This document shows positions 8,671 to 12,955 of a stretch of DNA of 15,032 nucleotides, piece after piece. Each line of letters starts with the position of its first letter. Position 1 is the stretch's first letter. Under the pieces are notes generated by a model, which was not told where the DNA came from, did not search any database, and saw nothing but the letters and a program-made list of their open reading frames with translations. The translations under genes were made by a program, and so were the position numbers. Source of the stretch: Bacteroidota bacterium (GTDB lineage Bacteria; Bacteroidota; Bacteroidia; Flavobacteriales; Flavobacteriaceae); contig JAEYZX010000128.1 of NCBI GenBank assembly GCA_023427845.1, positions 1-15,032 of the forward strand. Reading direction: 5' to 3'.

Positions 8671-8815
8671 GCGTTAGCGATGGAAGCGTGTATCCTTTTT
8701 TTGGAGGGACCCTTAAAGAGTTAACTCTTAAAGAGTCCCCTCAAGGTTCCTCAAAAAAAAAGATACAGCGAACAGCGCGGCCGGGGCAGGTGCGTAGGCC
8801 GGAGCCAGGCAACGC
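8671..8815 (+). repeat. Folded intergenic repeat element, copy B (larger)
   Basis: This copy opens with GCGTTAGCGATGGAAGC, identical to copy A at 15 of 17 positions, and ends with the same AACGCCC (8811-8817). The outer stem is GCGTT/AACGC (8671-8675 with 8811-8815). Its central arm is much longer than in copy A: GTATC/GATAC (8690-8694 with 8762-8766), a T7/A-run stem (8696-8702 with 8753-8761), GAGGGAC with a bulged partner (8704-8710 with 8735-8742), and the perfect palindrome AAGAGTTAACTCTT (8716-8729) at the tip. The 3' part has CGGCC/GGCCG (8778-8782 with 8797-8801) where copy A has a different stem, so pairing is kept while sequence changes. Its orientation is opposite to icd, rplS and copy A. 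Confidence 0.65.
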
Positions 8816-8817
8816 CC

Positions 8818-8849
8818 AAAAAAAAATCCCGCTCACAAGGAACGGGATT
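8818..8849 (-). terminator. Rho-independent terminator of rplS
   Basis: On the minus strand AATCCCG and CGGGATT pair perfectly over 7 bp (plus-strand arms 8825-8831 and 8843-8849) with an 11-nt loop, followed by an unbroken run of nine Ts (plus-strand A-run 8818-8826). It begins 22 nt after the rplS stop codon. Repeat copy B ends directly at the T-run. Confidence 0.88.
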
Positions 8850-8870
8850 CTATTGTATCTGATAATCAGA

Positions 8871-9221
8871 TTATCTTCTTTTGTCGCGGATTTTCGCTTT
8901 TTTACCTGTAAGTTCTCTAAAGTAGAAAATACGGGCTCTGCGAACATGACCTTTTTTGTTGATTTCCACTTTTTGCAAAGCCGGAAGGTTTACCGGAAAA
9001 ATACGCTCAACGCCAACTGAACCTGACATTTTACGGATTGTAAAAGTTTCAGTGGTACCTGAACCTCTTCGTTGGATTACAACTCCTTTGAAGAACTGGG
9101 TTCTTGTTTTCTCACCCTCTTTAATTTCGTAATACACAGTGATTGTGTCACCGGCGCCGAAGTCAGGGAAGTCTTTTCTTGTTACAAATTCGTCCTGAAC
9201 GAATTTCATTAAATCTGCCAT
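8871..9221 (-). CDS. rplS: Large ribosomal subunit protein bL19
   Basis: bL19 is a ribosomal protein of the 50S subunit that sits at the interface with the 30S. The 116 residues have the normal length and family signature: FGAGDTITVYYEIKEGEKTRTQFFKGVVIQRRGSG (residues 22-56 approximately), TFTIRKMSGSVGVERIFP, and the basic C-terminus HVRRARIFYFRELTGKKAKI. The start at 9221 gives the usual MADLMKFV opening. In many bacteria rplS follows trmD in one operon. Here trmD is also upstream on the same strand, but the two are 368 nt apart and rplS has a strong promoter (9295-9324), a possible structured leader (9242-9286) and its own terminator, so it can be expressed alone. Confidence 0.97.
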   Translation of the reverse strand: MADLMKFVQDEFVTRKDFPDFGAGDTITVYYEIKEGEKTRTQFFKGVVIQRRGSGTTETFTIRKMSGSVGVERIFPVNLPALQKVEINKKGHVRRARIFYFRELTGKKAKIRDKRR

Positions 9222-9241
9222 GATATTTGATTAATTATGGT

Positions 9242-9286
9242 TTGGATCAGAGCAACATTCACGGATTTCGCCAGAGGTTGGTCCAA
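9242..9286 (-). promoter_or_regulatory. Possible structured leader in the rplS 5' untranslated region
   Basis: Between the rplS promoter and its start codon the RNA can pair TTGGA (9286-9282) with TCCAA (9246-9242) and, inside that, CAAC (9280-9277) with GTTG (9256-9253), enclosing about 20 nt. bL19 genes are autoregulated through leader structures in some bacteria, and I recall a proposed L19 leader class in Flavobacteria, but I cannot confirm a match. The stems are short, so this is tentative. Confidence 0.4.
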
Positions 9287-9294
9287 TAAGGGCG

Positions 9295-9324
9295 CAAAGG
9301 TAATTAATAATTGATAATTTACAA
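9295..9324 (-). promoter_or_regulatory. Bacteroidetes promoter for rplS (TTG, 19 nt, TACCTTTG)
   Basis: TACCTTTG (9302-9295) fits TAnnTTTG exactly, and a -33 TTG lies at 9324-9322, separated by 19 nt, the spacing expected for the Bacteroidetes housekeeping sigma factor. The start site would be near 9290, giving a leader of about 70 nt. This is the best promoter in the window. Confidence 0.7.
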
Positions 9325-9388
9325 TTAATAATGAAAAAGTTTTGATGGAATTTAGAACTCAGCTTTCAGCGATCAGCAATCAGTTTTT

Positions 9389-9416
9389 AGTTTACGGTTG
9401 ACAGTTTACGGTTGAC
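9389..9416. repeat. Two perfect tandem copies of AGTTTACGGTTGAC
   Basis: The 14-nt unit occurs at 9389-9402 and 9403-9416 without mismatch, followed by a partial third copy (AGTAGTTT). Its core TTTACGGTT also occurs at 2510-2518, in front of the thiamine pyrophosphokinase gene. Confidence 0.85.
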
Positions 9417-9437
9417 AGTAGTTTGGATGGTAAAAAA

Positions 9438-9520
9438 CCCAAAATTCAAAATCCAAATTCCAATACTCAAATTCCAAAATCCAAATTCCAAAAACCAAAT
9501 TCCAAAATCCAAATTCCAAA
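9438..9520. repeat. Low-complexity tandem array of CCAAATT / CCAAAAT units
   Basis: About 80 nt made of alternating short units such as CCAAATT, CCAAAAT and CCAAAAA, with occasional substitutions. There are no spacers, so it is not a CRISPR array. It lies between rplS and trmD and would be in the trmD 3' untranslated region. Confidence 0.85.
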
Positions 9521-9523
9521 TAT

Positions 9524-9579
9524 ACCTAATCCCTAATCCCTCATTCCTAATCCCTAATCCCTAATCCCTCATCCCTCAT
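9524..9579. repeat. Heptanucleotide array (CCCTAAT), G-quadruplex-capable on the minus strand
   Basis: The plus strand has CCC tracts at 9531, 9538, 9552, 9559, 9566 and 9573, spaced by 4-nt TAAT or TCAT linkers, with one degenerate unit near 9545. On the minus strand, which is the trmD transcript strand, the last four give GGG tracts with 4-nt loops, satisfying the G3-N1-7 quadruplex rule. It starts 10 nt after the trmD stop. Confidence 0.85.
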
Positions 9580-9589
9580 AACGTACCGC

Positions 9590-10267
9590 CTATTCCTCCA
9601 ACAAATCCGGGCGTCTGTTCTTTGTATGTTCATACGCCTTCTCTTCACGCCATTTATCGATTTTCGCAAAGTGGCCGCTGGTCAAAACATCGGGGACTTT
9701 CCAGCCTTTGTAGTCCGCTGGGCGCGTATAAATGGGCCCCGATAACAGATTGTCCTGAAAACTGTCGGTCAGTGCCGAGGTTTCATCGCTTAGCACACCG
9801 GGAATCAATCGTATTAATGCATCCGAAAGGACTAGCGCACCGAGTTCCCCGCCGCTCAAAACATAATCGCCGATCGAAATTTCTTTTGTGATGAAATGAT
9901 CGCGCACGCGTTGGTCGACACCTTTATAATGTCCGCACAGGATGATGATGTTTTTGAGCATCGACATTTTATTTGCCATCTTCTGGTTCAGCGTTTCGCC
10001 GTCGGGAGTCATATATATGATCTCATCGTAATCCCGCTCGCCTTTGAGTTTCGTGATGCACGCATCGATTGGCTGCACCATCATCACCATTCCGGCGCCG
10101 CCGCCAAACTGATAATCGTCTACGCTCTTCTGCTTGTTGGTCGTATAATCGCGCAGGTTGTGAAAATGAACTTCCACAAGGCCTTTGTCGATCGCACGTT
10201 TCATTATCGACGCTTCAAATGGGCTACGGAGCAGTTCCGGAAGTACAGTGATTATATCTATTCTCAT
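9590..10267 (-). CDS. trmD: tRNA (guanine-N1-)-methyltransferase TrmD
   Basis: TrmD methylates N1 of G37, next to the anticodon, in tRNAs reading CNN and related codons, which prevents +1 frameshifting. It uses S-adenosylmethionine. The 225-residue protein is shorter than the E. coli enzyme (255) because it lacks the C-terminal tail. Visible are the N-terminus MRIDIITVLPELL, FGGGAGMVM (54-62), the trefoil-knot cofactor-binding motifs LCGHYKGVDQR (110-120) and SIGDYVLSGGELGALVL (131-147), and the catalytic region LTDSFQDNLLSGPIYTRP (166-183), in which D168 corresponds to the general base of E. coli TrmD. The start is set by the conserved N-terminus. A promoter box only 4 nt before the ATG suggests a leaderless transcript. 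Short tandem arrays follow the stop codon. Confidence 0.97.
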   Translation of the reverse strand: MRIDIITVLPELLRSPFEASIMKRAIDKGLVEVHFHNLRDYTTNKQKSVDDYQFGGGAGMVMMVQPIDACITKLKGERDYDEIIYMTPDGETLNQKMANKMSMLKNIIILCGHYKGVDQRVRDHFITKEISIGDYVLSGGELGALVLSDALIRLIPGVLSDETSALTDSFQDNLLSGPIYTRPADYKGWKVPDVLTSGHFAKIDKWREEKAYEHTKNRRPDLLEE

Positions 10268-10271
10268 GTGG

Positions 10272-10279
10272 CAAAGTTA
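10272..10279 (-). promoter_or_regulatory. Bacteroidetes-type -7 box (TAACTTTG) touching the trmD start
   Basis: TAACTTTG fits TAnnTTTG perfectly and ends 4 nt before the ATG, so transcription would begin at or next to the A of the start codon. No clear -33 TTG is visible upstream. Confidence 0.5.
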
Positions 10280-10420
10280 ATGAATTAGTCGCAGTCGCGG
10301 TTTCGATTTGAGTTGGCAGTGGCATAGGCAGTGCGCAAATGCCGTCACAGTATCAGTTGTGGATTTTTTGTACAATGACCCAAGCTAAAGCTGGATTTTC
10401 GGAATACGTAAGGGTCAGAA

Positions 10421-10446
10421 ATTCGTGTTAATTCGTGGGATTCGTG
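10421..10446. repeat. Three spaced copies of ATTCGTG
   Basis: ATTCGTG occurs at 10421, 10431 and 10440, roughly one helical turn apart, ending 11 nt before the -7 box of the peptidyl-prolyl isomerase gene and so overlapping its -33 region. Similar ATTCGTG-rich strings are, as I remember, common between genes in Flavobacterium, so this may be a dispersed repeat and not an operator. Confidence 0.6.
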
Positions 10447-10457
10447 GCCAAAAGCCT

Positions 10458-10465
10458 TAAATTTG
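10458..10465 (+). promoter_or_regulatory. Bacteroidetes-type -7 box (TAAATTTG) for the peptidyl-prolyl isomerase gene
   Basis: TAAATTTG fits TAnnTTTG at all fixed positions, 25 nt before the ATG at 10491. Three ATTCGTG copies occupy the upstream region. No exact -33 TTG is at the standard distance. Confidence 0.55.
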
Positions 10466-10490
10466 TACTTCATTTCTAAAAAATAAAATC

Positions 10491-11423
10491 ATGGAAAACG
10501 GAATATACGCAAAGTTCAATACCCAAAAAGGTTCGATCCTTGTAAAACTCACGCACGATAAAACTCCGGGTACGGTCGGAAACTTTGTTGCACTTGCAGA
10601 AGGAAACCTCGAAAATAAAGCAAAGCCGCAAGGACAACCTTATTATAACGGACTTCAGTTTCACCGTGTCATTCCCGATTTCATGATTCAGGGTGGTGAT
10701 CCACAGGGAACAGGAAGCGGTGGTCCGGGTTATCAGTTTGACGACGAATTTCATCCCGACCTTCGTCATGACCGGCCAGGTGTTTTATCGATGGCTAATG
10801 CAGGTCCGGGAACAAACGGTTCACAGTTTTTCATCACGCACGTGCCAACTCCGTGGCTGGACGACAAGCATACTGTTTTCGGTTATGTGGTGGAAGGACA
10901 GGAAGTGGTTGACATTATAGATCAGGGCGACATCATCGAATCGATAGAAATCAGACGAGTAGGCGATGAGTTTCAAAATTGGAATGCCGTTGAAGCGTTC
11001 CGTACTTTTGAAGGATCCCGCGAAAAGCGCGTAGCGGCAGAAAAGGCGGCCGCGGAAGAAAAAATGGAAAAACTGGCAGCCGGTTTTCAGCGCACTGAAA
11101 GCGGACTCCGATACCAGATTATCCAAAAAGGAAACGGTAAAAAAGCCGAGAACGGAAAAACGGTTTCCGTACATTATTCAGGTTCGCTTGAAAACGGTAA
11201 AGAATTCGACAGTTCGTATTCGCGTAAAAAACCGATCGAGTTCCCACTCGGACAAGGAAATGTTATCGAAGGCTGGGATGAAGGCATCGCGCTTTTACAA
11301 GTGGGCGACAAGGCACGTTTCGTTATCCCGTCGCATCTGGGTTATGGCGCAAGAGGAGCAGGAGGCGTGATTCCGCCAAATGCAACTTTGATTTTCGACG
11401 TCGAGCTTATGGACGTCAAATAA
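10491..11423 (+). CDS. Two-domain peptidyl-prolyl isomerase: cyclophilin fused to FKBP
   Basis: Both halves belong to prolyl cis-trans isomerase families. Residues 1-165 are a cyclophilin with the catalytic FHRVIPDFMIQGGD (57-70, active-site arginine R59), MANAGPGTNGSQFF (101-114) and WLDDKHTVFG (122-131). Residues 170-200 are a charged, alanine/lysine/glutamate-rich helical linker. Residues 205-310 are an FKBP domain with VHYSG (227-231), FDSS (239-242), GQGNVIEGWDEG (254-265), YGARGAGGVIPPN (285-297) and LIFDVELMDV at the end. The key residues of both active sites appear intact. There is no signal peptide, so it should act in the cytoplasm. This order matches the rare dual-family immunophilins (CFBP type) described from Flavobacterium-like bacteria. 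The gene is monocistronic, with a promoter box upstream and a strong terminator 33 nt after the stop. It is divergent from trmD. Confidence 0.95.
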   Translation: MENGIYAKFNTQKGSILVKLTHDKTPGTVGNFVALAEGNLENKAKPQGQPYYNGLQFHRVIPDFMIQGGDPQGTGSGGPGYQFDDEFHPDLRHDRPGVLSMANAGPGTNGSQFFITHVPTPWLDDKHTVFGYVVEGQEVVDIIDQGDIIESIEIRRVGDEFQNWNAVEAFRTFEGSREKRVAAEKAAAEEKMEKLAAGFQRTESGLRYQIIQKGNGKKAENGKTVSVHYSGSLENGKEFDSSYSRKKPIEFPLGQGNVIEGWDEGIALLQVGDKARFVIPSHLGYGARGAGGVIPPNATLIFDVELMDVK

Positions 11424-11448
11424 TTAAGAATTGATAATTAAGAATTGA
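11421..11448. repeat. Two perfect tandem copies of TAATTAAGAATTGA
   Basis: The first copy (11421-11434) begins with the stop codon of the isomerase gene, the second is 11435-11448, and a partial third (TAATT) follows. The junction AATTGATAATT also occurs upstream of the rplS promoter (around 9309-9319). Confidence 0.85.
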
Positions 11449-11455
11449 TAATTGG

Positions 11456-11477
11456 GCGCCTTCGGGCGCTTTTTTTT
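11456..11477 (+). terminator. Rho-independent terminator of the peptidyl-prolyl isomerase gene
   Basis: A perfect 5-bp stem GCGCC/GGCGC (11456-11460 with 11465-11469) closes a stable TTCG tetraloop and is followed by eight Ts (11470-11477). The T-run overlaps the stop codon of the convergent thiol protein gene by two bases. On the minus strand the hairpin is followed by AT-rich sequence, so it might also end that transcript, less efficiently. Confidence 0.9.
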
Positions 11478-12030
11478 ATTTCCATTTGATTCCGCATCCT
11501 ACGCTGGGTTTCTGCGGCGATGGCAGTACGCGGTTAAAAATCAGTGCATCGATCGCATTGCGAAGATCGCTTCCGCTGAGTGGGATACCGTTTGCCGGAC
11601 GCGAATCGTCAAGCTGGCCGCGGTAAAATAATTTGTCGTTTTGATCGAACAAATAGAAGTCGGGTGTGCACGCCGCATCAAACGCCTTGGCGACCTGTTG
11701 GGTTTCGTCGTACAAATACGGGAAATCGATATTGTTCCGGAATGCGAATTCCGTCATCTTCTCGGGTCCGTCCTGCGGATATTTTTCGGCATCATTGCTG
11801 CTGATCGCGACGATTCCGAGTCCCATTACGCGGTAATCGGCGACAATCATCAGGATTTCGGGCAGTACATGATGTACAAATGGGCAATGATTGCAGATAA
11901 ACATGACGAGCGTTCCTTTGCTGCCTTTTAGTTCCTTGAGTGAATAATAATAATTGGAATTGGTGTCCTTCAACCGAAAGTCGGGCATAACGGTTCCGAG
12001 TGCCAGCATATTTGAAGCAGTTTGTGCCAT
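11476..12030 (-). CDS. Peroxiredoxin-like / thioredoxin-fold thiol protein (AhpC/TSA superfamily, PRX-like-1 type)
   Basis: The 184-residue protein has a thioredoxin fold of the AhpC/TSA or redoxin type: TVMPDFRLKDTNSNYYYSL (13-31), then FICNHCPFVHHV (44-55) carrying a CxxC pair (C46 and C49), VAISSNDAEKYPQDGP (74-89), and CTPDFYLFDQNDKLFYRGQLDD (C121 onward). The C-terminus has another cysteine in VGCGIKWK (C179). Known families with CNHCP plus this C-terminal segment are annotated as peroxiredoxin-like, but their substrate is not settled. There is no signal peptide, so it is presumably cytoplasmic and involved in peroxide or disulphide chemistry. It is convergent with the isomerase gene and divergent from the CsaA gene. 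A near-consensus box TATATTTA at 12058-12051 could be its promoter. Confidence 0.88.
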   Translation of the reverse strand: MAQTASNMLALGTVMPDFRLKDTNSNYYYSLKELKGSKGTLVMFICNHCPFVHHVLPEILMIVADYRVMGLGIVAISSNDAEKYPQDGPEKMTEFAFRNNIDFPYLYDETQQVAKAFDAACTPDFYLFDQNDKLFYRGQLDDSRPANGIPLSGSDLRNAIDALIFNRVLPSPQKPSVGCGIKWK

Positions 12031-12110
12031 AATCGAATTTGTTCAGAGGCTAAATATAAACAAATGTGCGGTCAGAAATTATTGATTTTTATAACTTCGA
12101 ATAAAAAAAT

Positions 12111-12446
12111 ATGGAAATAAGCTGGGATGAATTTGACAAAATCGAGATGCGCGTTGGCACCGTGACCAATGTCGTTGATTTTCCCGAAGCGCGCAAGCCC
12201 GCCTATCAGCTCACAATCGACTTTGGTGATCGAATTGGCATCCGAAAAACGTCTGCGCAGATTACAAAACGATACGAAAAGGATTCGCTTGTGGGCCGGC
12301 AGATTGTTGCGGTCATGAATTTTCCGAAAAAGCAAATCGGCAAATTTATGAGCGAGTGTCTGGTTTTGGGTGCAGTTGGCGAAGAAGGTGATGTGGTTTT
12401 GCTTCAACCCGACTTTAAGGTCGAAAACGGCCTGCGGATCGGATAA
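12111..12446 (+). CDS. csaA: CsaA-type tRNA-binding (OB-fold) protein
   Basis: At 111 residues this is a free-standing tRNA-binding domain of the kind found at the C-terminus of methionyl-tRNA synthetase. Family motifs are IEMRVGTVTNV (11-21), KPAYQLTIDFG (29-39), KTSAQITKRY (46-55), MNFPKKQIGKFMSECLVLG (69-87) and the C-terminal LLQPDFKVENGLRI. CsaA was named as a secretion chaperone in Bacillus, but its structure is a tRNA-binding dimer, and its role in Bacteroidetes is not established. The gene is divergent from the thiol protein gene, 80 nt away. A near-consensus box TAACTTCG (12092-12099) lies 11 nt before the start. Confidence 0.93.
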   Translation: MEISWDEFDKIEMRVGTVTNVVDFPEARKPAYQLTIDFGDRIGIRKTSAQITKRYEKDSLVGRQIVAVMNFPKKQIGKFMSECLVLGAVGEEGDVVLLQPDFKVENGLRIG

Positions 12447-12475
12447 AAAAAATCCGGAACGTAAATCCCGGATTT
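12445..12475 (-). terminator. Terminator between convergent csaA and DUF3276 genes
   Basis: AAATCCGG (12450-12457) and CCGGATTT (12468-12475) form a perfect 8-bp stem with a 10-nt loop. On the minus strand the stem runs into a T tract that overlaps the csaA stop codon, giving a standard terminator for the DUF3276 transcript. On the plus strand the stem is followed by TTTAATATTTG, so it may also serve csaA. Confidence 0.85.
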
Positions 12476-12511
12476 AATATTTGATGTCGACCATTGCATC
12501 TTGACTCTTCT

Positions 12512-12889
12512 TTAAATATCGTCAAAACTGATATCGGTAAAGGCGGCGATTGCAGGAGCTTCTTCGCCAACTTTTTCCAGTTGGAATTCCCTTTTGAAAT
12601 CTTTCTGATGGCGTTCTGAAATTACTTCTTCGCCTTTGTTGTTCAAAACAAAAGAAGTCATTTGGTCGAGAATTTCTGCAAAGGCTGCGAAATCCTCTTT
12701 ATAAAGGTAAATTTTGTGCTTTTTGAAGTGGAAAGATCCGTCTTCTTCGGTAAATTTCTTGCTCTCTGTGATAGTGATGTAGTAGTCGTCGGCTTTGGTT
12801 GCGCGAACATCAAAAAAGTACGTCCGACGCCCTGCACGTAACACTTTAGAAAAGATTTCTTCCTTTTCCAACATATCATTTTCTCTCAT
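12512..12889 (-). CDS. DUF3276 / PUR-alpha-like nucleic-acid-binding protein
   Basis: This 125-residue protein belongs to the bacterial PUR-domain family (DUF3276), found mainly in Bacteroidetes and spirochaetes. The Borrelia member binds DNA and RNA. The diagnostic stretch is EIFSKVLRAGRRTYFFDVRA (residues 11-30), followed by DDYYITITESKKF (34-46) and FHFKKHKIYLYKEDFAAF (53-70), which fit the beta-beta-beta-beta-alpha PUR repeat. The C-terminal part is acidic (EEAPAIAAFTDISFDDI). Two starts are possible, M1 and M6. I keep the longer, but the N-terminal residues are not conserved enough to decide. The gene lies 66 nt downstream of the ABC transporter gene on the same strand with no terminator between, so it could be co-transcribed. 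The target in this organism is unknown. Confidence 0.9.
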   Translation of the reverse strand: MRENDMLEKEEIFSKVLRAGRRTYFFDVRATKADDYYITITESKKFTEEDGSFHFKKHKIYLYKEDFAAFAEILDQMTSFVLNNKGEEVISERHQKDFKREFQLEKVGEEAPAIAAFTDISFDDI

Positions 12890-12955
12890 CCTTCGTGTAA
12901 ATTATTGGTTAATTACCTTCCAAAAATGATAAAAATACCTTTACAAACCAAATTA

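Larger units (their letters stand above)
8333..8870. other. Non-coding gap between rplS and icd
   Basis: About 540 nt with no credible gene. It holds the icd promoter (8357-8364), then about 300 nt (8366-8669) in which I see no structure or coding signal, then folded repeat copy B (8671-8815) and the rplS terminator (8818-8849). A plus-strand open frame at 8559-9020 crosses copy B and runs antisense into rplS. It has no protein-family features. Confidence 0.7.
9222..9589. other. Repeat-rich gap between trmD and rplS
   Basis: This gap of 368 nt holds, in minus-strand reading order after trmD, a CCCTAAT-type array, an array of CCAAATTCCAAAAT-like units, a 14-nt tandem, AT-rich sequence with AATTGATAATT, the rplS promoter and the rplS leader. 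No coding potential is seen, and no classical hairpin terminator for trmD. Confidence 0.75.

Noticed and set aside
5926..8817. Inverted copies around icd read as ends of a composite transposon
   Set aside because: The copies differ strongly inside, no transposase lies between them, and icd has normal base composition and its own promoter. They are better seen as two independent insertions of one repeat family.
8559..9020. Plus-strand open frame of 153 codons
   Set aside because: It runs through repeat copy B and the rplS terminator, then antisense through rplS, and its translation shows no domain, signal or plausible composition. It is a chance frame.
9438..9579. Possible CRISPR array
   Set aside because: The repeated units are only about 7-14 nt, directly adjoining and without unique spacers, and no cas gene is near. 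These are simple tandem repeats.
12046..12099. Promoters of the divergent thiol-protein and csaA genes
   Set aside because: TATATTTA and TAACTTCG each match five of six fixed positions and lack a -33 element, so I mention them under the genes but do not list them as features.
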